Assembly: GCA_913055685.1 (NCBI GenBank)
Contig: CAJXKC010000001.1
Span: 744,001 to 808,000 of the forward strand
Direction of reading: 5' to 3'
DNA: 64,000 nt
Source: an uncultured Flavobacteriales bacterium
GTDB lineage: Bacteria > Bacteroidota > Bacteroidia > Flavobacteriales > Schleiferiaceae
The translations under genes and the position numbers were made by a program. How positions within the stretch are numbered: the first letter of the stretch is position 1; each line of letters begins with the position of its first letter. Shown here piece after piece: positions 21,588 through 29,503 of the stretch. The notes under the pieces are model-generated. The model worked only from the letters and a program-made list of their open reading frames with translations. It was not told where the DNA came from and made no database searches.

Positions 21588-22378
21588 TACCAGTCTTTAG
21601 CGCTTTTTAAGGGTTTAGCTTTTATTTTTTTCTTCATCAATTCTTTCTGCAATTTCTCCTCATCCCGATCCAGGGCTTGCAGTAAGCGCTCCGCATTTTT
21701 GCGATTCATTTCTGCCTGCTGGTCTTTAGCCTGCTGCTCTTTCGGGTCATTTGGGTTTTGCTTAGAGTCTTGTTGATCCTGTTGATCTTGGTTTTTCTGA
21801 TCCTGGTTCTCGTCTTTATTCTGGTCTTTCTGGTCTTTCTGATCTTGTTGATCCTGATCCTGATCCTGATTCTGATCCTTTTCTTGATCTTGGTCCTGAT
21901 CTTTATTTTTCTGATCCTGCTTTTGCTCTTGTTGCTGTTGCTCCTCCTGCTTTTTTTGCTCCAAGGCTTTGGCTAAATTATAGCGGGTTTCTTCATCGGC
22001 AGGATTATTAATGAGGGCCTGCTTATAACTTTGAATGGCCTCTTTAAGTTTCTTTTGCTTTAAATAGCTGTTGCCGAGATTATGGTAGGCGGCGGCCTTG
22101 TCTGCTTTGCTTTCAGCGGCAGCTAAACTTTCCTCAAATGCTTTAAATGCCTCTTCAAAACGTTCTTGTTTGTAAAGGGCGTCACCTAAATTAAAGTTTA
22201 TAGTGCCTTGGTGATCTTTGCCCTTTTTTAGGGCTTCTCGGTAGTTGATTTCGGCCTGATCAAAAGCTCCTTCTTGGTAATTCTTATTACCATCTTTTAC
22301 TTTTTCACGAGGACTCTGGGCAAAAAGTACCTCGCCCCAAGCCAAAAGGACCAAAAGGAGGCTAGTTCTTTTCATCAT
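21587..22378 (-). CDS. batC: BatC: TPR protein with DQ-rich tail
   Basis: A 263-residue protein with a signal peptide (1-20), three TPR units (about 32-64, 59-92 and 95-130: KADKAAAYHNLGNSYLKQKKLKEAIQSYKQAL) and a strongly low-complexity tail of Asp, Gln, Lys and Asn (about 141-225) made of DQ repeats. The TPR plus charged-repeat form is normal for BatC, but the repeat is longer than average and will vary in length between strains. It overlaps batB by 17 bp. Confidence 0.88.
   Translation of the reverse strand: MMKRTSLLLVLLAWGEVLFAQSPREKVKDGNKNYQEGAFDQAEINYREALKKGKDHQGTINFNLGDALYKQERFEEAFKAFEESLAAAESKADKAAAYHNLGNSYLKQKKLKEAIQSYKQALINNPADEETRYNLAKALEQKKQEEQQQQEQKQDQKNKDQDQDQEKDQNQDQDQDQQDQKDQKDQNKDENQDQKNQDQQDQQDSKQNPNDPKEQQAKDQQAEMNRKNAERLLQALDRDEEKLQKELMKKKIKAKPLKSAKDW
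21704..21958 (-). repeat. Hexanucleotide-like (GATCAG) coding repeat in batC
   Basis: A tandem run of imperfect GATCAG/GATCAA units (seen on the plus strand as ctgatc/ttgatc) encodes the DQ-rich tail. Units such as cctgatcctgatcctgat are perfect over three copies around 21850-21880. Confidence 0.85.
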
Positions 22379-23405
22379 CTTCGAATAAGTTTAAGCTTTT
22401 AAACCACTGGGTTTTACGTTCCAAAATAAATACATCTAGAATCAATAAAAGCAGTGCTGGGGCTAAGAGCCATTGAAACTGATCTTCGTAGTCGGCGAAA
22501 AGTGAAGTTTCAAACTGGCTTTTCTCCATTTCCATTAATTGCTCAATTAAGGCTTCAACTGCCTTCCGGGTGGAATTGCCCTCTATAAAGTTCCCATCAC
22601 CCTGAGCGGCGATTTCTTCCAGTAAGCCTGAGTTTAATTTAGTGATGACCACCTCACCATTTTGGTCTTTTTTATAACCGGTGATTATCCCCCTATTTTT
22701 TATGGGGATGGGCCCACCACGTTTAGTGCCAATGCCTACTGTATATACTTTAATCTGCGCCTCTAAGGCTTTATTAATCATTTCACTGATACCTTCTTCG
22801 TGATCTTCACCATCGCTCAGGATAACTAACATACGATTATGCTGGTCCTCATCGTCGAAGTAGCGCGTGGCTAAGTCTATGGCTTCTCCAATGGCGGTGC
22901 CTTGGGAAGGAATGAGGTCGGTGTTCACGTTTTTTAGGAAAAGTCGAGCCGCCCCATAGTCAGTCGTAATCGGCAATTGCGGATAGGCTCTACCGGCATA
23001 AGTGATTATACCAATTCGGTCGCTCACCAACTCATCAATGCTTCGGGATATAATCAGTTTTGCTCGTTCTAGCCTATTGGGCTGAACATCTTCACAGAGC
23101 ATACTCTTGCTAACGTCTACCGCGAATACCAAATCGATACCCTCACGCTGTACGGTCTCCAGTCTACTGCCGATTTGCGGGTTAACTAAGGCCAGACTTA
23201 AGAAGCTAATAATACCAAGAGCGACGATAAACTTTATTAAGGGCTTGGTTTTGCTGCGATCCGGACTTAAACGTTCGATGAGCTCTTTATCACCAAAGTA
23301 CTTCTGCGCCTTTCTACGCCAATTAAGGTAAAGGAAGTATACCACCGCTAGGGCAGGTAGCAGCAAGAGTAAATAGAAATATGTGGGTTCTTCCAATTGG
23401 TACAT
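22362..23405 (-). CDS. batB: BatB: VWA-domain membrane protein
   Basis: A 347-residue protein with an N-terminal membrane pair (about 8-26 and 57-75), a von Willebrand A domain whose MIDAS motif D97-x-S99-x-S101 (FAVDVSKSML) is complete, with the distal ITYAGRAYPQLPITTD and LVILSDGEDHEEG segments, and a C-terminal membrane helix (about 311-328). It is paralogous to BatA next door. It shares one base with batA. Confidence 0.92.
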   Translation of the reverse strand: MYQLEEPTYFYLLLLLPALAVVYFLYLNWRRKAQKYFGDKELIERLSPDRSKTKPLIKFIVALGIISFLSLALVNPQIGSRLETVQREGIDLVFAVDVSKSMLCEDVQPNRLERAKLIISRSIDELVSDRIGIITYAGRAYPQLPITTDYGAARLFLKNVNTDLIPSQGTAIGEAIDLATRYFDDEDQHNRMLVILSDGEDHEEGISEMINKALEAQIKVYTVGIGTKRGGPIPIKNRGIITGYKKDQNGEVVITKLNSGLLEEIAAQGDGNFIEGNSTRKAVEALIEQLMEMEKSQFETSLFADYEDQFQWLLAPALLLLILDVFILERKTQWFKSLNLFEDDEKN

Positions 23406-24406
23406 TAGAGGAAGTTTTTCAATAGGGTGTAACGCAGTAAAACTTCAAAAGCAAACAAGCCTAAAGCCCAAATAGCAAATAAGTCGAAAGCTTCGTCGTA
23501 GGTGTAGAACTTAATTTCTTGCAGTTTAGTTTTTTCTAATTGGTCGATTTCTTGATAAATAGCCGAGAGCTTTTCATTGTCGGTAGCCCGGAAATACTGG
23601 CCGCCAGTTTCATTGGCAATCTTTTGCAATAGCTCTTCATCGATACTAACGGGTAAGCGCTTAAAGAAATAACCTCCGCGACCATCGTAGCCAACAGGAG
23701 TACGCGCCATGCCTTTGGTTCCAACTCCAATCGTGTAAACGCGAATTTTGAATTCTTGCGCCAACATAGCCGCGGTGAGGGGGTCAATTTCACCTGAATT
23801 GTTTTCGCCGTCGGTAAGAAGGATAACCACTTTACTCCTGGCCTTAGAATCTTTTAGGCGGTTTACAGCCGTGGCTAAGCCCATTCCAATGGCGGTTCCG
23901 TCTTCAATTAATCCATGCTCTAAATCCTTCAGGGCATTACGCAGGATTTTATGATCGCTAGTTAAGGGGGTCTGGGTGTAGCTTTCGCCGGCATATACCA
24001 CCAAACCAATGCGATCGCTGGGTCGACCTTCAATGAATTCTGAGGCCACATCCTTAGTTGCCTCTAGTCGGTTAGGTCGCAAGTCTTGAGCCAACATGGT
24101 ACCCGAAACATCAACCGCCATAACAATGTCTATACCTTCTGTATTGCGTGAACGGGTATTTTCTTCGGCACTACGTGGTCTTGCAATAGCCACTATAATT
24201 AGGGCGATGCTAAGAATGCGTAAAAAAGCGGGTAGACGATGCAAAAAGGCCCAGCGGTTAGCTTTTTGATGTGCGAGGAATTCGGCCTCAGGATAAATTA
24301 TTTCGGCCTGCGCCTTGCGCCCCTGCCACCAATACCAAAAAATTAGAAGCGGTAGAAGGCTTAGAAGCCAAAGAAATTCGGGATTTTGAAATTCGTAATC
24401 AAACAT
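23405..24406 (-). CDS. batA: BatA: VWA-domain membrane protein
   Basis: A 333-residue protein with two N-terminal membrane helices (about 10-26 and 58-76) and a VWA domain with a full MIDAS (AVDVSGTML, D99-x-S101-x-T103; later GLVVYAGESYTQTPLTSD and VVILLTDGENNSG), ending in a C-terminal helix (about 309-328). The N-terminal helices place the VWA domain on the periplasmic side. It is the first of the classic batA-E set and overlaps the upstream gene by 8 bp. Confidence 0.92.
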   Translation of the reverse strand: MFDYEFQNPEFLWLLSLLPLLIFWYWWQGRKAQAEIIYPEAEFLAHQKANRWAFLHRLPAFLRILSIALIIVAIARPRSAEENTRSRNTEGIDIVMAVDVSGTMLAQDLRPNRLEATKDVASEFIEGRPSDRIGLVVYAGESYTQTPLTSDHKILRNALKDLEHGLIEDGTAIGMGLATAVNRLKDSKARSKVVILLTDGENNSGEIDPLTAAMLAQEFKIRVYTIGVGTKGMARTPVGYDGRGGYFFKRLPVSIDEELLQKIANETGGQYFRATDNEKLSAIYQEIDQLEKTKLQEIKFYTYDEAFDLFAIWALGLFAFEVLLRYTLLKNFL

Positions 24407-25298
24407 CGTTCACTTCCTCTTTTTGGTGTTGATCTACAAATTTTCGAATCGCATTTAAGGCTTGCTCATTTTCATAAGGCAAAGCTTTCTGACGCGCATA
24501 TTTAACCATCGCACTTAGACGGAGGCTGGTGTTTAACTCTGATCTCAATTCACTTTCGCCCACTTTCGCGTCTAGTTTCTGGATAAGTTCCTCGGCGGTA
24601 CTTTCCATGGCTTTCATGCCGTATTCTCGTTCTAAGAAATGCCTGAGGATGTCGATGAGCTCAGAATAATAGGCCTTTTCCTTTCCTTTTTGCCAAAGCT
24701 CTTTTTCTTCCAAATCTTTCAAAGCATCCAAGGCCCATTCGCGGGGGCTACGTGGGTCGAACGGAGCTTGCTCTTCTACCAAAACAGTTTTTCGCGGCCA
24801 TTTTAGGTAGATGAAATAAATTAGTAATCCAAGAGCCAAGGCGCCTAAGGCATACCATAAGATGAGCCAATAGTTAAAGGGAATTTCGCGGGGAGCCTTA
24901 ATGTCGTAGTAATCTTGGTCGGCTTTAAGCTCCGGGAAGAAAACCCGGATTAAACTGGAGTCGCTTTGAAAGCTCTGCTCGCCTACTTTTAATGCTAATG
25001 CAGGCACATAAACGTCACCGCTATCAAAGGAAGTAAAGCGAATAATTTGTTTCAAAGCGATAAAGTCACCTTGTTCGGTACTATCAATTTTACCGCGCTC
25101 AATGATCTCTAATCCGCGGATACTGTCACTTAGGGTGGGCCATAAATAGGTGCTTCCCATGGGCACGGCCGCTTCTATTTGCAGTTGAATGGCCTCCCCA
25201 ATTTTAATTTGATTGGTATCTAAGGAAACTTGGAATTCACTTTGGCCCGCCATTTCAAAACCCAGGGCCAAGATCACTATGAGAAGAATCTTTTTCAT
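24399..25298 (-). CDS. BatD-like/DUF4381-type membrane protein of the Bat operon
   Basis: A 299-residue protein with a signal peptide (1-18), an Ig-like periplasmic domain (about 19-125), one membrane helix (about 147-168) and a cytosolic helical domain (PREWALDALKDLEEKELWQKGKEKAYYSELIDILRHFLEREYGMKAMESTAEEL). This is the protein usually found between DUF58 and BatA in Bacteroidota Bat operons. It overlaps both neighbours by 4-8 bp, so it should be made in fixed ratio with them. Confidence 0.85.
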   Translation of the reverse strand: MKKILLIVILALGFEMAGQSEFQVSLDTNQIKIGEAIQLQIEAAVPMGSTYLWPTLSDSIRGLEIIERGKIDSTEQGDFIALKQIIRFTSFDSGDVYVPALALKVGEQSFQSDSSLIRVFFPELKADQDYYDIKAPREIPFNYWLILWYALGALALGLLIYFIYLKWPRKTVLVEEQAPFDPRSPREWALDALKDLEEKELWQKGKEKAYYSELIDILRHFLEREYGMKAMESTAEELIQKLDAKVGESELRSELNTSLRLSAMVKYARQKALPYENEQALNAIRKFVDQHQKEEVNDV

Positions 25299-26164
25299 CG
25301 ACTGCGTTTTTTGAAATAGGACAATAGGGCGGCGGGGTAGCTTTGATCGATCCGAATTGTTAAATCGCCCGCTCCACTGCGTAAAAAGCTCTCGCGGTAG
25401 TATTTGTTGAATTCGGCAAAACGCTGACGCATTTTTGAACGAAGCTTGGAGGAACTCGTATTAACCCAAGATATTTTTCCGCTTTCGGGATCACGCATGG
25501 GCAATAAGCCTAAGTTCGGAAGATCTTCTTCACGCGGGTCGTAGATGCGAATGCCGGTAAGGTCGTGTTTACGGCTAGCAATTTTAAGGGCGTCGCGGTA
25601 GCGGTTATCCATAAAGTCGCTTAGCACAAAAACAATGGCTCGGCGTTTTTGGAAGGCACTAAAGAAACGCAAGGCTTCTCCGATATTGGTCTTGCTGCTT
25701 TGCGGTTTAAATTCGATTAATTCTCTGATTAGTCGTAGGGTATGTGATTTTCCTTTGGCCGGTGGAATAAACTTTTCGACCTTGTCACTAAAGAAGATCA
25801 AGCCTACCTTATCATTATTCTGAATTGCCGAAAAGGCCAGGGTGGCACATATTTCGGTAATCATTTCCCGCTTCAGCTGCATTTTAGACCCGAAGTTCTC
25901 AGAACCGCTCACGTCTACCATCAACATCAGCGTAAGCTCCCGCTCTTCTTCAAAAACCTTAATGTAAGGCTCGTTTAGTTTTGCAGTTACGTTCCAGTCG
26001 ATAGCCCTAATGTCGTCGCCATACTCATAGCGACGTACTTCACTAAAAGCCATACCGCGACCCTTGAAGCTACTGTGGTACTCACCCGAAAAGAGGTGAT
26101 TACTGAGCCTCCGCGTCTTAATTTCAATGCGGCGTACTTTTTTTAAGAGTGCTTGGGTATCCAT
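25295..26164 (-). CDS. DUF58 protein of the MoxR/Bat operon
   Basis: A 289-residue cytosolic DUF58 protein. The signature RRYEYGDDIRAIDWNVTAKLNEPYIKVFEEERE (about 44-75) is complete, followed by a VWA-like fold with a D84-x-S86-G-S88 metal motif (MLMVDVSGSENFG). DUF58 proteins nearly always accompany a MoxR ATPase. The N-terminus begins directly at the domain with no membrane segment. Confidence 0.93.
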   Translation of the reverse strand: MDTQALLKKVRRIEIKTRRLSNHLFSGEYHSSFKGRGMAFSEVRRYEYGDDIRAIDWNVTAKLNEPYIKVFEEERELTLMLMVDVSGSENFGSKMQLKREMITEICATLAFSAIQNNDKVGLIFFSDKVEKFIPPAKGKSHTLRLIRELIEFKPQSSKTNIGEALRFFSAFQKRRAIVFVLSDFMDNRYRDALKIASRKHDLTGIRIYDPREEDLPNLGLLPMRDPESGKISWVNTSSSKLRSKMRQRFAEFNKYYRESFLRSGAGDLTIRIDQSYPAALLSYFKKRSR

Positions 26165-26185
26165 AAAGGCGTCGTTTTCGAGCTA

Positions 26186-27190
26186 TTATGGTACTTCGAT
26201 TTGATCTACGATCTGACTAATAAGATCCTCGCTACTTACATTCTCTGCTTCCGCTTCATAGGTGATGCCAATGCGGTGGCGAAGAACGTCTTTAACCACC
26301 GCGCGCACGTCTTCGGGAATTACGTAGCCTCGGTGTTTAATAAAGGCATGAACCTTTGCCGCACTGGCCAAAGCAATACTTCCTCGAGGAGAGGCGCCGA
26401 ATTCGATCAGTGGTTTTAATGAAGGCAGGCGATATTCCTCGGGCTTGCGCGTAGCAAAAATGATGTCCAAGATGTACTGCTCAATTTTTTCGTCCATGTA
26501 TACTTCCTGAACTACCTCGCGGGCCTTTAAAATCTGTTCCAATTTAACCACCGGCTTGATCTCTTCGAAACCCCCTTTGAGGTTCTGACGCATAATCAGT
26601 CGCTCCTCTTCTTTTTTAGGATAAGTAATTACCGTTTTAAGCATAAAGCGATCGCTCTGCGCTTCAGGTAGTGGATAAGTTCCTTCTTGCTCTACCGGGT
26701 TTTGAGTGGCCAAAACCAAGAATGGTTTCGGTAGAATATGCGTCTCCTCGCCAATGGTAACTTGACGTTCTTGCATGGCTTCGAGTAAGGCACTCTGCAC
26801 CTTGGCGGGAGCACGGTTAATTTCGTCGGCCAAAACAAAATTGGCAAAAATGGGGCCCTTCTTTATGGCAAACTCATTCTTCTGAATATTGTAAATCTGG
26901 GTGCCTATTACATCGCTAGGAAGTAAGTCGGGGGTAAACTGAACCCGACTAAAGTCGGCTTCTACCGCTTGGGCTAAAGATTTTATAGCCAGGGTTTTAG
27001 CTAGTCCGGGAACACCTTCTAAAAGAATGTGACCATTCCCTAATAAGGCGATTAAGAGGCGCTCCATCATGGTTTTCTGACCGATAATGGATTTGTTTAC
27101 CTCCATCATTAAAAGGTCGATGAACGCACTTTCCTTTTCAATTTTCTCGTTTAGTGCACGGATGTCTACCGCTGTTTCACTGCTCTCCAT
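26186..27190 (-). CDS. MoxR-family AAA+ ATPase
   Basis: A 334-residue AAA+ ATPase with Walker A GVPGLAKT (59-66), Walker B VLADEINR (119-125), sensor 1 VLATQNPVEQEG, and the MoxR lid EIGASPRGS-type segment (FGASPRGSIALASAAKVHAFIKHRGYVIPEDV). MoxR ATPases act as chaperones that load metal or mature VWA-domain partners. It heads the eight-gene operon with only 21 bp to the DUF58 gene. Likely promoter in the preceding 400 bp. Confidence 0.95.
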   Translation of the reverse strand: MESSETAVDIRALNEKIEKESAFIDLLMMEVNKSIIGQKTMMERLLIALLGNGHILLEGVPGLAKTLAIKSLAQAVEADFSRVQFTPDLLPSDVIGTQIYNIQKNEFAIKKGPIFANFVLADEINRAPAKVQSALLEAMQERQVTIGEETHILPKPFLVLATQNPVEQEGTYPLPEAQSDRFMLKTVITYPKKEEERLIMRQNLKGGFEEIKPVVKLEQILKAREVVQEVYMDEKIEQYILDIIFATRKPEEYRLPSLKPLIEFGASPRGSIALASAAKVHAFIKHRGYVIPEDVRAVVKDVLRHRIGITYEAEAENVSSEDLISQIVDQIEVP

Positions 27191-27600
27191 TTCGTATTAA
27201 ATCGCGTTGTTAAAAAATGCCATCTTCTCTTCTTGCGAAATTGCTAGTTTGTAGGCTAGTCCTACGTTAAAGGCTTGTTAAATTCATTTTTAGATAAATC
27301 TGTTTCTCAAGCATTTCCCGCGCTATTCGCAAGAATCGACAAATATAGTTTTCACGTTCTTCCGGCAATGAGCTTAGACAGATTTAAGCCAAGGTTAAGA
27401 CCTAGGTCTAAGCTTCTATCAGAATAACAAGGATTTAGATGGGCGGGTTTAAAAATTAAAGGGTAGAAGGTTCTCTAAAACTTATGCCAGGGTTTCCCTA
27501 GTGTTAAAGACCTTGAATTTATTGATGTAGGCTTAAAGCTAGCTTAGGAGTTTGCTAAAGCTTGGCATCCACTTTTGCCCTGCAATCCAAAACAAGCATT
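27191..27600. other. Intergenic region between moxR and phoX-like gene
   Basis: About 410 bp separate two divergent genes. I see no ORF, no tRNA and no clear repeat. It should hold both promoters; the best match to the minus-strand side is unclear, and a weak TTG..TAGGCTTA near 27512-27535 faces the plus strand. Confidence 0.5.
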
Positions 27601-29433
27601 ATGAAAAAATTACTACTTAGTGCTGTAGCCCTTGCAGGAACATTCGCCGCAAGTGCACAGTCATTTTCTCCGGAGATTGATGTTACCAACTGGGAACCAA
27701 CCACCATAATGGTACCTCCATCTCCCCTTATTACCCAATATCTATTTATTGGCGGACACCATAAAGTGCAAACTACCGCTACTTATGGGAATGGTGCAGG
27801 CGAAGCTTTGGCCAAGCAATGGCACGACTTTATCGGCTTTACGCCTGATAATAATGGTAGCGACTTAGGGTGGATTAGTGTAAACCACGAGATGGTAGTG
27901 GCTAATGACTCAATTGGTGATGGCGGTGGAATGACCGTTTTTAAAGTGCGTCGTGATCCGGCCACTGACTCCCTAATCATTGTTGATCAAACTCTTAGTG
28001 ATGGTCGTCAAGGTAAATTCTTTGCGGTTGATTTTGCCAATACGGTAGGGGAAACAGGAATGAATTGTGGCGGAATTACTGGTCCTACCGGTCGTATTTG
28101 GACCGCCGAAGAATGGTGGCGAGGTGGTAATGGCGATTTAGCCGACCGCGACACGGGCGACTTCACTATTGGCACAGGTACTGCCAACCAATCGGCTCCT
28201 AATGGTTTCCCAGGATTTAATGGTCAGACCATCAAAAAGTACCAGAACTACAATTATATGGTGGAGATTGATCCTACCGAAGCAGTAGCAGTACGCAAGC
28301 AATACAATTGGGGACGTCAACCTTTTGAAGGGGGTGCTATTATGCCCGATAACAAAACCGTTTACCTAGGTTCGGATGCTACGCCTGGTTTCTTTAGCAA
28401 GTTTGTGGCTGATAATGCGGGTGACTTTACCTCAGGAAGTACTTATGTGTACAAGCACGATGCTCCCGGCAGCAAGTGGGTTGAAATCGATAATAGTGAT
28501 TTCAGCAAAATGTTAAACTTCGATGCCGAAGCAGTAAGCGTAGGTGCTACCATGTTTAACCGTATTGAGTGGGTAGTAGAAATTGGTGGTAAAGTTTACT
28601 TTACCGAAACTGGCCGTGATAACCCTGGTAGCCGTTGGGCAGGGGAGAAGGCGGCTGGGGCTGTTTTTGCTCCTCATCACATTGCTAGAGCGGCCGATCA
28701 GAGCCTTGAGTTCAATAAAACCATTAGTCCCGATAGCGCTCAGTACTGGGATTACTACGGCCGTGTAATGGAGTATGACCCAGCCACCGGTAATACCTCA
28801 GTATTCTTAGAGGGTGGTCCTTATTTTTCGGTAGACCCTGCTATTGCTCAATATCCAAATGTACACTTATCGAACCCTGATGGATTGAATAAGATTACTA
28901 TTAATGGCAAGGATTACATGCTCATTAATGAGGATTTAAACGGTTCGTCAAAAGGTCGTACTCCGGCAGGAATTAGCAACCGTACGTGTGAGCTTTATAT
29001 CCTAGATATGAGCATCTCAAACCCTACTTTAAACGATTTAGTGCGTATTGCTTACGTACCCGTAGGAGCAGAAATCACCGGAGCGATTGGCACACCAGAC
29101 GGAAAGACCATTCTTTTCAATAGTCAGCATCCTAGTACATCCAACCCATTCCCATTCAACAATTCACTTACCGTGGCAATTACCGGTTGGGATAATGTGA
29201 CCATTGGGGTGCCGGAAAATGCCTTTGAAGGAGACCTTTTCCAAATGTATCCTAATCCTGCTACCCGTACCTTGTACTTTAACAAGTCTACTGATGTAGC
29301 AATCTACGATGTAAACGGTAAGCGCATGAATGTCTACCGTAATGTTGAGAATATCGACATTAGCCACCTTCGTCCCGGGGTATACTTTGTTCAAAATACC
29401 GAGGGTGAAACTCAAAAGCTACTCGTAAAATAA
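27601..29433 (+). CDS. PhoX/DUF839-like secreted phosphatase with T9SS tail
   Basis: A 610-residue exported protein. The signal peptide is KKLLLSAVALAGTFAASAQ; the ATG at 27601 is preferred to an in-frame TTG at 27562. The body matches the PhoX/DUF839 propeller: GWISVNHEM (an NHE motif), GRIWTAEEW, RQPFEGGAIMPDNKTVYLGSDA, GSRWAGEK and LSNPDGLNK. PhoX enzymes are Ca- and Fe-dependent alkaline phosphatases for organic phosphate. The end (FQMYPNPATRTLYFNKS..NIDISHLRPGVYFVQN) is a type A T9SS sorting domain, so the enzyme should be surface bound or released. Confidence 0.85.
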   Translation: MKKLLLSAVALAGTFAASAQSFSPEIDVTNWEPTTIMVPPSPLITQYLFIGGHHKVQTTATYGNGAGEALAKQWHDFIGFTPDNNGSDLGWISVNHEMVVANDSIGDGGGMTVFKVRRDPATDSLIIVDQTLSDGRQGKFFAVDFANTVGETGMNCGGITGPTGRIWTAEEWWRGGNGDLADRDTGDFTIGTGTANQSAPNGFPGFNGQTIKKYQNYNYMVEIDPTEAVAVRKQYNWGRQPFEGGAIMPDNKTVYLGSDATPGFFSKFVADNAGDFTSGSTYVYKHDAPGSKWVEIDNSDFSKMLNFDAEAVSVGATMFNRIEWVVEIGGKVYFTETGRDNPGSRWAGEKAAGAVFAPHHIARAADQSLEFNKTISPDSAQYWDYYGRVMEYDPATGNTSVFLEGGPYFSVDPAIAQYPNVHLSNPDGLNKITINGKDYMLINEDLNGSSKGRTPAGISNRTCELYILDMSISNPTLNDLVRIAYVPVGAEITGAIGTPDGKTILFNSQHPSTSNPFPFNNSLTVAITGWDNVTIGVPENAFEGDLFQMYPNPATRTLYFNKSTDVAIYDVNGKRMNVYRNVENIDISHLRPGVYFVQNTEGETQKLLVK

Positions 29434-29450
29434 TACACATCAACTTCTAA

Positions 29451-29485
29451 AAAGGGACTCTCACTTAGTGGGAGTCCCTTTATTC
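29451..29485 (+). terminator. Terminator after the phoX-like gene
   Basis: AAGGGACTCTCAC-ttag-TGGGAGTCCCTTTATT forms a strong stem-loop followed by a T-rich stretch, 18 bp after the stop codon. Confidence 0.8.
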
Positions 29486-29503
29486 ATTTGTAATTCCTCC
29501 ATT

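Noticed and set aside
21758-21976. Plus-strand frame encoding a Leu/Ile/Val-only peptide
   Set aside because: Opposite-strand artefact of the DQ-encoding repeat in batC.
26153-26419. Plus-strand open frame over the end of the MoxR gene
   Set aside because: Shadow of a well supported gene on the other strand.
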